Shown piece by piece: positions 1 to 7,591 of a stretch of DNA of 14,653 nucleotides (positions within the stretch are counted from its first letter, which is position 1; each line of letters begins with the position of its first letter). A program made the translations under genes and the position numbers. The notes under the pieces are model-generated. The model worked only from the letters and a program-made list of their open reading frames with translations. It did no database searches and was not told where the DNA came from. This DNA is from an uncultured Clostridia bacterium. Its GTDB lineage: Bacteria > Bacillota > Clostridia > Christensenellales > Borkfalkiaceae. The stretch is taken from the NCBI GenBank assembly GCA_934247855.1, contig CAKQKA010000042.1, positions 1 through 14,653 of the forward strand. Direction: 5' to 3'.

Positions 1-29
1 TTTTGATGTATTTTTGCAATTCGGCCTAA

Positions 30-935
30 ATTGGCAAAAAAATAAGCGGCGCGACATACTTCGAGGACGGGAACGAGGTTTATTTCAGACGGCACCCGCG
101 GTTTGCCAAATTCCCCGAGCACGGGCACGACTATACCGAAATTATGATTGTTGCCGCAGGCACGATTACGCACTATATAGACGGTTCACGCATTACGCTT
201 TCGGCAGGCGACGTGCTTGTACTTAACAAGTTTGCAAGGCATTCCATAAGCACGACGGGTAAAAACGATATAGGTCTTAATTTTTTGCTTTCGGATAAAT
301 TTGTACTTTCTTTTATTCAAAAAACCGAGGTTGCCGTGCTGAAACGTTTTTTCGAGGAGAATTTTATCAGCGGCGGCGCAGCCGATTTTATTGTTTTTAA
401 ATCGGGTTCCGCAACCGTAATAAACAATCTGATAGAAAACCTTGTGTGCATATCTTTTTCGGAAAAAATGAGTAAAAGTCGGGCTTTATCGCTCACTCTT
501 TCGGTACTGCTCGAACAAATACCTTATTTTTCCGAAAAATTCATTATTCACCGCAAGACCGATTGTTACAAAGGACGATATCTTGAAAACAAAGAAGATA
601 AATACCGCAATGCAATATCAACGTATATAGAAGACGAATTTGCGGCAGGCACGCTTTCGGGCTGCGCAAGAAAATTGGGCATTAACGAACAATATCTTTC
701 GCGCATGACGAAATCGCTTTTCGGGAAAACCTTTAAGCAGTTGCTTATAGAAAAACGAATAAGCGAAAGTGAAAGTTTGTTGCGCACCGATACGCTCACG
801 ATTTCGGAGATTGCGGCGGCAATCGGGTATGAGAACGTTTACGGGTTTGACGTGGCGTTTCAAAAGATACACGGCGTTAAACCGTCCGTCTGGCGGAACA
901 ACGTCGGACAAGCCGATCGAGTAAATGAGCGATAA
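30..935 (+). CDS. AraC-family transcriptional regulator, N-terminus disturbed or cut by window edge
   Basis: This is a DNA-binding regulator with an N-terminal cupin-like sensing domain and a C-terminal double helix-turn-helix. The first in-frame ATG is at 144, but the frame is open from 30 and encodes HPRFAKFPEHGHDYTEIMIV, a typical AraC cupin start, so the protein begins before 144. Counting from the ATG at 144, the first HTH lies near residues 171-190 (LSGCARKLGINEQYLSRMTK) and the second near 218-242 (LTISEIAAAIGY, then VAFQKIHGVKPSVWR). No ATG, GTG or TTG occurs in frame between 30 and 144, and a TAA sits at 27-29. Upstream coding resumes one frame away, before seven A's at 36-42 (see findings). 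The gene is the only one on the plus strand and converges with the small genes at 1057-1301. Its ligand and targets cannot be read from the sequence. The family call is firm; the 5' boundary is not. Confidence 0.87.
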   Translation: MGKKISGATYFEDGNEVYFRRHPRFAKFPEHGHDYTEIMIVAAGTITHYIDGSRITLSAGDVLVLNKFARHSISTTGKNDIGLNFLLSDKFVLSFIQKTEVAVLKRFFEENFISGGAADFIVFKSGSATVINNLIENLVCISFSEKMSKSRALSLTLSVLLEQIPYFSEKFIIHRKTDCYKGRYLENKEDKYRNAISTYIEDEFAAGTLSGCARKLGINEQYLSRMTKSLFGKTFKQLLIEKRISESESLLRTDTLTISEIAAAIGYENVYGFDVAFQKIHGVKPSVWRNNVGQADRVNER

Positions 936-954
936 TCAACCTATAGGGCGACTT
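930..954 (+). repeat. 25-nt dispersed element, copy 1, over the AraC stop codon
   Basis: The element reads CGATAATC, A, ACCTATAG, G, GCGACTT. It matches 13667-13691 on the minus strand at 23 of 25 positions, differing only at the two single bases (A/G and G/A). It includes the TAA stop (933-935) of the AraC gene, and a terminator follows directly. Function unknown. Confidence 0.6.
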
Positions 955-957
955 TTA

Positions 958-1007
958 AGAAAAAACCGAGAGCAAGACATATTGCATGTTTTGCGCTCGG
1001 TTTTCTT
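958..1007. terminator. Bidirectional Rho-independent terminator between convergent genes
   Basis: The left arm AAAAACCGAGAGCAA (961-975) pairs with TTGCGCTCGGTTTT (991-1004), with one A/C mismatch and a 15-nt loop. The arm ends in T-rich sequence on both strands: TTTTCTT on the plus strand and TTTTTTCTT on the minus strand. It can end the AraC transcript and the small-gene transcript coming from the other side. Confidence 0.75.
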
Positions 1008-1047
1008 AGCCACAGGAGATTGCGTTCTAACGCAGTCACCTGTGGCT
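1008..1047. other. Long near-perfect hairpin without a U-tract
   Basis: AGCCACAGG (1008-1016) pairs perfectly with CCTGTGGCT (1039-1047). After one A-A mismatch the pairing continues through GAT/GTC (with a G-U pair) and TGCGT/ACGCA to a 4-nt TCTA loop. This makes about 17 base pairs. It starts 9 nt after the stop codon of the 44-aa gene on the minus strand. No T-run follows on either strand, so it is not a standard terminator alone; it could protect or process the 3' end of the small-gene mRNA. Confidence 0.6.
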
Positions 1048-1056
1048 ATTCAATTG

Positions 1057-1191
1057 TTACAGATCGTCCACGTCCTGCACGGGTTCTTCTAAATTGCCGA
1101 GCAAATAATTGCCCGTCCAGCTGCCCGTGGGATCGAATGGCGACTGCATTTTTTTTGCGCCTTTTTTGGCTGTTGTTTTCTTTTTACCCAT
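1057..1191 (-). CDS. Small protein of 44 aa, Lys-rich start and acidic C-terminus, unknown function
   Basis: The ORF runs from the ATG at 1191 to the TAA at 1057-1059. The first 14 residues are strongly basic (MGKKKTTAKKGAKK); a central FDPTGSWTG segment follows, and the end is acidic (EEPVQDVDDL). There is no membrane segment, signal peptide or cysteine. Its ATG overlaps the TAA of the upstream Cys-rich gene by one base (TAATG), which suggests translational coupling. The composition changes in an ordered way and the 3' end abuts a hairpin, which supports a real gene. From memory only, short clostridial ORFs with a DPTGS-YTG core and a PVQDxDDL end recur, but I could not verify this. No function is assigned. 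Confidence 0.68.
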   Translation of the reverse strand: MGKKKTTAKKGAKKMQSPFDPTGSWTGNYLLGNLEEPVQDVDDL

Positions 1192-1301
1192 TACTTACAG
1201 TTCTTTGTTGATCTGCCGCAACCGGTAGTTTTGTTACCGCAATTCGTAGTCTTATTGCCGCAACCGCGAGTAGTAGTCTTTTGATTGTTTTTGGTTTTCA
1301 T
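1191..1301 (-). CDS. Four-cysteine heptad-repeat peptide of 36 aa, unknown function
   Basis: The ORF runs from the ATG at 1301 to the TAA at 1191-1193, with a perfect AAGGAGG ribosome site at 1310-1316, 8 nt before the ATG. After a Lys/Asn/Thr-rich start, Cys 14, 21, 28 and 35 are spaced exactly CX6CX6CX6C. The repeats are CGNKTTN, CGNKTTG, CGRSTKN and a final C. The three 21-nt units encode the shared residues with different synonymous codons (GGC/GGT, AAT/AAC, AAG/AAA), as expected of an old, protein-selected repeat rather than recent DNA slippage. There is no signal peptide or hydrophobic stretch. It could be a metal-binding peptide, a structural peptide or a RiPP-like precursor, but no modifying enzyme or transporter is adjacent. 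It is probably cotranscribed with the 44-aa gene. Confidence 0.72.
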   Translation of the reverse strand: MKTKNNQKTTTRGCGNKTTNCGNKTTGCGRSTKNCK

Positions 1302-1346
1302 CTGCATTTCCTCCTTGCATTTGCCGTACAAGCGCACAAAAAAAGT

Positions 1347-1376
1347 CTTATATCAAGGTTTTACGTGCCTTGTCGT
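1347..1376 (-). promoter_or_regulatory. Possible sigma-A-like promoter for the two small genes
   Basis: On the minus strand ACGACA (1371-1376, 4/6 to TTGACA) is followed after 18 nt by TATAAG (1347-1352, 5/6 to TATAAT). It lies in the 119-nt gap after dut and would give a leader of about 40 nt ahead of the AAGGAGG site. The match is modest. Confidence 0.3.
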
Positions 1377-1420
1377 GCGTTAGTATTATGTCACGATAAT
1401 GCAAGGGTTATGCATGAAAA

Positions 1421-1852
1421 TTATTTTTTGCCCGTAGAGCCGAAACCGCCCTCGCCACGCTGCGTGGAATCGATTTCACCTTCTTCGAACTCGCAACGAA
1501 TAAACGGCGCGATAACAATTTGCGCTATGCGCTCACCCGAAGCAACCGTACGAGCTTCTTTTGAATGATTATATAACACGACTTTTATTTCGCCGCGATA
1601 GTCGCTGTCGATTACGCCGACCTTGTTTGCAGGCGCCAGCCCGGATTTGCAAGCCAGACCGCTGCGAGCGTATACTAATCCGACGTAGCCCTCGGGTATT
1701 TGCATGGCTATTCCTGTTCCGATTGCCACGCTTTCGCCGGCATCGATCGTTACGTCACCGGAGGCGTTGTATAAATCCGCGCCTGCGCTGCCTACGCTTG
1801 CGTATTCGGGCATTATTGCGTTTTCGCTCATTTTTTTGATTTTTACGTTCAT
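1421..1852 (-). CDS. dut: dUTP diphosphatase (dUTPase)
   Basis: The enzyme hydrolyses dUTP to dUMP and pyrophosphate, keeping uracil out of DNA and supplying dUMP for thymidylate synthesis; it is a cytosolic trimer. All five family motifs are present in the 143-aa product: AGADLYN (23-29), ARSGLA (62-67), GVIDSDYRGEI (79-89, with the expected catalytic Asp 82), GERIAQIVI (106-114) and the C-terminal flap RGEGGFGSTG (132-141). Length is normal. The frame is open further upstream to an ATG at 1891, but that extension is encoded by the terminator hairpin of the preceding gene. The ATG at 1852 has an AGGA ribosome site just before it, so I chose 1852. The gene follows the lipoprotein gene after 60 nt that contain a terminator, so it needs readthrough or a promoter I could not identify. 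Confidence 0.95.
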   Translation of the reverse strand: MNVKIKKMSENAIMPEYASVGSAGADLYNASGDVTIDAGESVAIGTGIAMQIPEGYVGLVYARSGLACKSGLAPANKVGVIDSDYRGEIKVVLYNHSKEARTVASGERIAQIVIAPFIRCEFEEGEIDSTQRGEGGFGSTGKK

Positions 1853-1863
1853 GTTTATCCTTT

Positions 1864-1894
1864 TAAAAAAGGTTGCCGTAGTTTGCGGCAACCT
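1864..1894 (-). terminator. Rho-independent terminator after the PrsA-like lipoprotein gene
   Basis: The arms GGTTGCCG (1871-1878) and CGGCAACC (1886-1893) pair perfectly around a 7-nt loop, and flanking A/T pairs extend the stem. On the minus strand six T's follow directly. It starts about 20 nt after the lipoprotein stop codon and ends just before the dut ribosome site. Confidence 0.85.
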
Positions 1895-1912
1895 TTTTCA
1901 TTTATAAATCAA

Positions 1913-4039
1913 TTACTTGTTCGAGGTAGCGGGATCGTCCGCGCTTCCGATAAGATCCGAATATGCTTTGCTTACATATTCTGCTTTTTTGATGTACGAA
2001 TTGACCATCTTGTTGGAAATCTTGGTAATGTAATCGCTGAGAACCGAGTCAACCTTGGTGTTGCTGTAGCCGTGTTCTTCGTCGGCAGCTTTCATCAGTT
2101 CTTCAAATACCTTTTCAGCCGATACGTCTTTCGAAATCGTCTTGGTGCAGAGAATTACGTGATAACCATACTGAGTAGCAACGATGGTGTATGCGCCCTC
2201 GCCTTTTTCAACAACAGCCTTGGCAGCTGCGGCGAATTCGGGAACGTACTGAGTTGCAGACGTCTTGGGCGAATAGAGATAACCGTAAGTCTTGCCGAGG
2301 CAACCCGTATCGGTGCTGAACGCATACATAAGATCTTTGAATACTTTGATATTTTCTTCTAAGTCACCGTCAACCTTGTGAACAGTGCTTGCGTCGTCCT
2401 CAACGAATTTAGCGTAATTGTTCATACCCGCAAGTTTGAGATATTTGTTTTCAAACTCGGAATAAGCAATTGCGTTTGCATAAACGTCTTTGAACGAATA
2501 AGAGGTCTTTTCAACACCCTTATCGTCTTTATCTTCAAAAGATTCTTTAAGGAGAGCTTTGCCGATATAGGACATAAGCTCGCTCTTGCCGCTTAATACA
2601 TAGTCGCTATCGAAAGTGAAAGTATCGTTTTCGGCTTTGCCGTAGCCGGATTTAACCCATGTTTCACGTTGATCTTTGGCAACGAGATTATTGAGCATCG
2701 CGGCACGGTTATTGAGTTTATCCGCATTGGAAATGCCCGCTTTGGAGTCTTGTTCTTTGAGTACGGCGGTCTGTTCGTCGGTAAAACCGATAAGCAGGTT
2801 AAGCACATAGCCGTAACCGTCGTAAGGATTGCAGTACACACCCTTTTCTTCGGTTGCTGCGTTGAGTGCCGTTTCGTATGCGGTGTAATCGCTGAGATAA
2901 CTTTCAGACTGGCTGTTGTACTCCGCGATGAATTGCTGCTTAAGAGCGCTTTCGCCGCTCTTGATCTGCTTTTCGGCATCGTACTTAAGCTGATTTTCGT
3001 ACTTGGTAACGATGAGCGATTCGTACTGACTCTTGAGCATGTATTGGAAATAAGAGTACTTTACGACATCTGCCTGTTTGCCGTTATCGTGAGTTTCGTT
3101 CGAGCCTATAACGCCGTTCTTTTTGAGCTGCTTGACAGCTTTGTTCAAAGCAGACTTGGAGGCATTGTCGGAAAGATCGAGTTTATAATTTTTATAAAGA
3201 AGCATATTGAGATCGTAAGCATACTCGCATTTATCAATCTCATCTAAAACCGCCTGATCGACTTTTTCGCCGAGAGTTGCTTTAACCACCTTTTTGTCGT
3301 ATTCTTCGACGGGATCCGTTCTCAGATCGACTTCTAACGTCTTTTCGTGAGAATGTTCGGAAGGTGCTGTTCTTGCGGTAACGGTGATCGTTTCCTTTTC
3401 GCTTTCTTCCGTATCTTCTTTGGTTTTATAACTTTTAATCATAGAAGAAATGCTGGAAAGCACTTTATATTCCGCCTGAGCGATTTCGTATTCGGAAAGA
3501 TATTTTTTAAGATATCCGGCAAGTTCGGCGTAATTGCCGGCCTTGGACAATTTTTCGTACTCCGCTTCGGAAATTCCTGCGTTGTAGATGTCTTCCGCCT
3601 TGGTAGCGCCTGCGTTGTTTTTTGCCATCGTTTCGATATAATCCTTGGCAAAACCGTCAAGTTCCGCATTATTCTTATTATCGATATAATACTGAGCTAA
3701 TTTGATTTTTGCCTGCTGAACAACTACATTGCTTTGCACTAAACTGTTCAGAACGGTAGCATACGCTTTGGAAACAGTATAACCGTAACTCTGAACGTAG
3801 TTGTATCCGTAAGACATATAACCGGCGACGAGTTCTTTTTTAAGAATGTAGTCTTTATGGATATCGGCTGCCTGAGAAGCCTCTTGCTCGGAAATACCGT
3901 TCCCGATGCTGAGCGATGCGACAACCTGGTTCATGTCGCGGTCCTGGTTGGTCGTTATGATACCGCAACCGGCAAACGCACCGATCGACAGCACCATCGC
4001 AACCAGCAATGTGATTGTTTTTGTAAGGATTTTTTTCAT
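1913..4039 (-). CDS. Large lipoprotein with PrsA/parvulin-type peptidyl-prolyl isomerase region
   Basis: This is predicted to be a membrane-anchored foldase acting outside the cell on exported proteins. The 708-aa product has a lipoprotein signal: a Lys-rich start, a hydrophobic core and FAGC with the lipidated Cys at 25. Residues about 60-130 (DYILKKELVAGYMSYGYNYV and on) resemble the SurA/PrsA N-terminal helical region. A charged Thr/Glu/Lys-rich linker lies near 215-260. The C-terminal part (about 565-635) has parvulin features: GYLYSPKTSATQYVPEF, then TQYGYHVILC ending at residue 631. Bacillus PrsA is about 290 aa, so this protein is more than twice as long, with a long middle region I cannot assign. 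The start is supported by GGAG 7 nt upstream. A strong promoter (4148-4176) and a terminator (1864-1894) make it a single-gene unit. It may be an inactive parvulin scaffold; catalytic residues were not verified. Confidence 0.8.
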   Translation of the reverse strand: MKKILTKTITLLVAMVLSIGAFAGCGIITTNQDRDMNQVVASLSIGNGISEQEASQAADIHKDYILKKELVAGYMSYGYNYVQSYGYTVSKAYATVLNSLVQSNVVVQQAKIKLAQYYIDNKNNAELDGFAKDYIETMAKNNAGATKAEDIYNAGISEAEYEKLSKAGNYAELAGYLKKYLSEYEIAQAEYKVLSSISSMIKSYKTKEDTEESEKETITVTARTAPSEHSHEKTLEVDLRTDPVEEYDKKVVKATLGEKVDQAVLDEIDKCEYAYDLNMLLYKNYKLDLSDNASKSALNKAVKQLKKNGVIGSNETHDNGKQADVVKYSYFQYMLKSQYESLIVTKYENQLKYDAEKQIKSGESALKQQFIAEYNSQSESYLSDYTAYETALNAATEEKGVYCNPYDGYGYVLNLLIGFTDEQTAVLKEQDSKAGISNADKLNNRAAMLNNLVAKDQRETWVKSGYGKAENDTFTFDSDYVLSGKSELMSYIGKALLKESFEDKDDKGVEKTSYSFKDVYANAIAYSEFENKYLKLAGMNNYAKFVEDDASTVHKVDGDLEENIKVFKDLMYAFSTDTGCLGKTYGYLYSPKTSATQYVPEFAAAAKAVVEKGEGAYTIVATQYGYHVILCTKTISKDVSAEKVFEELMKAADEEHGYSNTKVDSVLSDYITKISNKMVNSYIKKAEYVSKAYSDLIGSADDPATSNK

Positions 4040-4147
4040 AAAAATACTCCTGTGTGACTGATCTGCGGATTTGTATGCGGCAATTTTTTACGGCGGAACC
4101 ATAAACATGCGGCATATACTCCCACAGTTGACTTATTTCTCCTTGAC

Positions 4148-4176
4148 ATTATACTAAAAGCCCTTGAATAAATCAA
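4148..4176 (-). promoter_or_regulatory. Sigma-A-type promoter of the PrsA-like lipoprotein gene
   Basis: On the minus strand TTGATT (4171-4176), a 17-nt spacer and a perfect TATAAT (4148-4153). Transcription would start near 4141, giving a leader of about 100 nt before the ATG at 4039. The rest of the gap (4177-4269) is AT-rich with repeated AACGATTT words; I see no convincing terminator there for the upstream gene. Confidence 0.8.
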
Positions 4177-4269
4177 ACGATTTATCACACAAAAACGATT
4201 TTTCTTATTATAAATAAAAGGTTTTTCGTTTTTTTAAATCGTCCTTCGGCCGTACCCTGCCCGAAATAC

Positions 4270-7071
4270 TTAAAAAAGCCCGACGAGATATACGACAACG
4301 GGGAAGAGATAAATTATGCAGACAATAAAGATTCCGAGAGCCGACGTTATGAAAAGGCAAGTTTTTTGCACCGTCTTTCCGTTTAATATCCTGTCAACGG
4401 CGGCGTTCTTTTTTATCTGCACGAAAATAATGTACAACACAAACAAAGCAAGTCCGGTTAAAGATAACGCCAAGCCCGACGAAAAGCCTTCCGATATAAA
4501 CTTAAATTCTACGACGTTTTCGCCGTTATCGAGCGGCACCGTCATAAACCCGCCGAAATCAGAGATTTCACGCTTTTTACCGTTGACGGTTGCGATATAT
4601 CCTTTATCGTACGGCATTGCGACAAACAGATTGCCGCCGTTTCCGCTTTCGATTTTTGCGGTAAAACCGTTGTTTACCTGCTTAAAATCTCCGCCTATAA
4701 GTCGATTAACGGCATTTTCGAGCTTTTCGGAATCAATGGAGAACACTCCGAAACTTTTTGCGTTTATATCCTTTTTTAAAGTTATTCTGACGGTTATAAC
4801 GCAGTCGCTATACTCGCCGAGAGCGAACATTCCGTTATTCGTCTGTAGCGGAAAACTGCTTGTACTTTTAACGATCGAGCCGTTTTTCTGAACTCTTATA
4901 GCCACGCTTTCATAAGTCGGCTCTCTTAACGAATTGGTATATTTATCGAAAATATCAAAATAAAGATGCTGCTTGCCGACGCATTTTATCGTGTAAATCA
5001 AATAAGAAGCGTTTTCAGCCTTGCTTGTCCGCTCGTAAATCGTGGCGGAATCGGTAGACTTATCGTTTATTCCGATCAGTTTTTCGGGATTATATCCTGT
5101 AAAAACGTCGTCATCGCCCGTAAGATTTTTATAAAGCTCGTTTTGTATCTGCCACCTTGAAAGATTATCGTAATCGGGCAAAAATTTACCGTTATTTACA
5201 ACGAAAGCCGCGGGAAACAAAATCTTATTTTCGGTTACGGTGTATTTTCCGTCCGGTGTTTCATATATTTTACCCGGAGAACCCGTGCCGATTATATATT
5301 TATTACGAACGAGCGCATCGGAAAAAATCGTACCGCCGTTCGAATTGACCTCCATCCAGTAAGAAGAATACCCCAATGCCTTTGCCGTCATCATATAATT
5401 TCTGCCGTTTAGCGAAGTGTAATGCGACAAAGAATTGTATCCCATTGCTCCGATCATATTGACTTCGAATAGTTTACGCGACACTTTCACCCTGTAATAA
5501 TCCTCGTCATCGATGAGATTTTCAAGCTGAGATATAGATTTCATCTTGTTGGCGATATTGTATTCAGGATTTCTGAATTTGACAGCAGCTATCATGTAAA
5601 CGTTGCATGAAAACACCGATTCAAATACCAAAAGTAAGGCTATAGCACCGAAAACGGCACTTTTGAAAGTTATTTTGTATTTAACCGCCAAAAAACAGAC
5701 GATGCCGAAAAGCGTTGTGAATGCAGCAAAAAGCAGCAGACCTTTATATGACGTCGAGTTACCCCAAAGCGACTGCGCGAAGTGCGACAACGCTTCTCCG
5801 TTTTCGTTAAAGTAAGCGATTGAGAACAACCCGATAGAGATTGCAAAAATGCCGAGCACTACTCCGTAGACGATTTTAGATACCATTGTTTTACCGCGCA
5901 AATGCGCAATGACGCGTTTGCGTACGTCATCCGACGACGACAAAGGCAATAATATACCCTCTTTTACACTATCTGCCGCGCCGACGGCAAGGTAAATACA
6001 AAGAGTTATGGGAATAAAGCCGTAACGCGCGGGGAACGACATGTAATTAAACGTCTGCCATGCTTTTGCAATCGGTTCGATAAAAATCGGGAACAACGTC
6101 ATCAAAAACACGATAACGAGCGGATTTTTTACGTCGGTTGCTATTGCGTAGACGGCGAACGCAAAAAGCGAAGCCACGCAAAAGAACGTGGGAAACGTTG
6201 TTTCTTTGGCGGGAATAAAACCGCTGTTTTTCAGCGAATCGATTATACCCGACGTACGCATCGACTGCGTATACTGTAAAAAGCAAGGAATCAGCACGAC
6301 AGCGCTTAACAGTGCGGCGATTATCGAGCCGACAATGAACGATACGGTGAACTTTTCCGCCTTTGTGCGATTATATACAATCTGAGCTGCCGCATACAGG
6401 CAAACAAAAATTATTACGGGATATGCAAGATAAAACTGAAACAGTACACACAAAAACAGCGATACGATATATAAAACGTTGCTTTTGCCCTCGGTTATGA
6501 GCTCCAACCCTATCAACACGAGCGGGAACATGTAGAATACGTCGAGCCATTGCGCAATCTGGTAATACATCATTGCATAACCCGAAAACGCATACAGCAC
6601 GGCGGGAAAAATTACAAGCAGCGAGTTTTTTGTTTTGCGCTTTAATAGCAGCGAAAACGTTACAGCCGAGGTCGCAAGTTTTAAAACTACCATCAGGTTA
6701 AAAGCGTACGGCATGCGCGCTTTTGTGTAAAACGCCGCAAGGAAAGTGAACGGACTTGATAAATTGAAGAAAAATACTCCGTAAAAATTCATTCCGCCGG
6801 AGTTCGCCGTGCTTAAGAAAAAGCCTTGTTTGCCTTCTAAAATATCTTTAAAATCGCACAACAGCGGTATAAACTGCTGATCGCCGTCACACCAGCTTAC
6901 GCTTAAATCGCCGAACGGATAAATATTATTCAATGAGAAAAGCACCGCGAAAATTGCAAGCACGATGAGCGGCGAAAAGATATACGAATATGTATAAAAG
7001 ACTTTATTCAGACTTTTAAAAAACGAATTTTTTTCTTTAGTTGTCGTTTGGTTTATATTTTCGTTTGCCAT
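4270..7071 (-). CDS. yfhO: YfhO-family polytopic membrane protein (GT-C-like)
   Basis: The 933-aa product has about a dozen hydrophobic segments in its first 500 residues, a large extracytoplasmic-type domain (about 500-860) and two more membrane segments at the C-terminus (about 865-885 and 905-930). The first loop holds YPFGDLSVSWCDGDQQF (about 51-67); its acidic residues (D55, D62, D64) match the place of the catalytic Asp loop in GT-C glycosyltransferases. MSFPARYGF near 344-352 also fits the family. YfhO proteins are linked to glycosylation of lipoteichoic acid and other surface polymers with lipid-linked sugars in Bacillus and Listeria; the donor and acceptor here are unknown. The gene follows smpB after 49 nt with no terminator, so cotranscription is likely. 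No clear ribosome site precedes the ATG at 7071. Confidence 0.85.
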   Translation of the reverse strand: MANENINQTTTKEKNSFFKSLNKVFYTYSYIFSPLIVLAIFAVLFSLNNIYPFGDLSVSWCDGDQQFIPLLCDFKDILEGKQGFFLSTANSGGMNFYGVFFFNLSSPFTFLAAFYTKARMPYAFNLMVVLKLATSAVTFSLLLKRKTKNSLLVIFPAVLYAFSGYAMMYYQIAQWLDVFYMFPLVLIGLELITEGKSNVLYIVSLFLCVLFQFYLAYPVIIFVCLYAAAQIVYNRTKAEKFTVSFIVGSIIAALLSAVVLIPCFLQYTQSMRTSGIIDSLKNSGFIPAKETTFPTFFCVASLFAFAVYAIATDVKNPLVIVFLMTLFPIFIEPIAKAWQTFNYMSFPARYGFIPITLCIYLAVGAADSVKEGILLPLSSSDDVRKRVIAHLRGKTMVSKIVYGVVLGIFAISIGLFSIAYFNENGEALSHFAQSLWGNSTSYKGLLLFAAFTTLFGIVCFLAVKYKITFKSAVFGAIALLLVFESVFSCNVYMIAAVKFRNPEYNIANKMKSISQLENLIDDEDYYRVKVSRKLFEVNMIGAMGYNSLSHYTSLNGRNYMMTAKALGYSSYWMEVNSNGGTIFSDALVRNKYIIGTGSPGKIYETPDGKYTVTENKILFPAAFVVNNGKFLPDYDNLSRWQIQNELYKNLTGDDDVFTGYNPEKLIGINDKSTDSATIYERTSKAENASYLIYTIKCVGKQHLYFDIFDKYTNSLREPTYESVAIRVQKNGSIVKSTSSFPLQTNNGMFALGEYSDCVITVRITLKKDINAKSFGVFSIDSEKLENAVNRLIGGDFKQVNNGFTAKIESGNGGNLFVAMPYDKGYIATVNGKKREISDFGGFMTVPLDNGENVVEFKFISEGFSSGLALSLTGLALFVLYIIFVQIKKNAAVDRILNGKTVQKTCLFITSALGIFIVCIIYLFPVVVYLVGLF

Positions 7072-7120
7072 AACGCTAAATTATTTGTGTTTTTCGGTAT
7101 GCTGTTTTTGTGTTTTTTGA

Positions 7121-7570
7121 TTATTTGTAGCTTTTGATTTCGCGCTCGGTCGCACGTTTTATGTCTTTGTCCATAAGCGCCTGTTTTTTATCGAACGTGT
7201 GCTTGCCCTTGCAAAGCCCGATTTCCACTTTGATAAGCGCGTCTTTAAAATAAAGTTTTAACGGAACGAGCGTAAAACCCTTTTCCTGCGTTTTGGAAAA
7301 AAGTTTTCTTATTTCGCTTTTGTGCAGCAGCAAACGGCGGTCTCGCTTTGCCTCGCGCACGTTGTACGCGCCCGATTTATCGTAAACCGAAATGTGCATA
7401 TTCTTTATGAATACGCTGCCGCCGCCGATCGAGCAATAACTGTCTTTTAAATTGACGTTGCCAAGCCTTATCGACTTGACCTCGCCGCCGTCGAGCGATA
7501 TCCCCGCTTCGTAACTTTCTATTATAAAATACTCGTGCCGAGCTTCTCTGTTTTCACATATTACTTTCAT
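7121..7570 (-). CDS. smpB: SsrA-binding protein SmpB
   Basis: SmpB binds tmRNA and delivers it to stalled ribosomes for trans-translation. The 149-aa product is full length with family landmarks in order: NREARHEYFI (7-16), YEAGISLDGGEVKSIR (20-35), NVNLKDSY (38-45), NMHIS (57-61), RRLLLHKSEI (78-87), EKGFTLVPLKLYFKD (96-110), KVEIGLCKGKHTFDKK (114-129), then a basic tail ending IKSYK that is expected to enter the mRNA channel. Position 29 is Gly where GTEVKS is usual. The gene lies 21 nt after rnr with a weak GGTG ribosome site; rnr-smpB is a conserved pair and RNase R degrades mRNAs released by trans-translation. The tmRNA gene itself is not in the window. Confidence 0.97.
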   Translation of the reverse strand: MKVICENREARHEYFIIESYEAGISLDGGEVKSIRLGNVNLKDSYCSIGGGSVFIKNMHISVYDKSGAYNVREAKRDRRLLLHKSEIRKLFSKTQEKGFTLVPLKLYFKDALIKVEIGLCKGKHTFDKKQALMDKDIKRATEREIKSYK

Positions 7571-7591
7571 ATTTTCACCATCTTAAGGCGT

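Noticed and set aside
1853..1891. N-terminal extension of dut to the ATG at 1891
   Set aside because: The extension is encoded by the terminator hairpin of the upstream gene; the ATG at 1852 has its own ribosome site and matches normal dUTPase length.
2669..3247. Open plus-strand frame of 192 codons opposite the lipoprotein gene
   Set aside because: Its hydrophobic look is the complement of Lys/Asp/Glu-rich codons; no start signal.
3855..4115. 86-codon minus-strand frame starting in the lipoprotein leader
   Set aside because: It overlaps the real signal-peptide region in another frame, its ribosome site is too close to the ATG, and the sequence is not protein-like.
4177..4260. AT-rich repeats with AACGATTT words after yfhO as a terminator
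   Set aside because: The best pairing is an 8-bp A/T-rich stem with a loop of about 28 nt, too weak to call.
7072..7120. Possible tmRNA (ssrA) gene next to smpB
   Set aside because: The gap is only 49 nt and holds no tRNA-like ends or tag reading frame.
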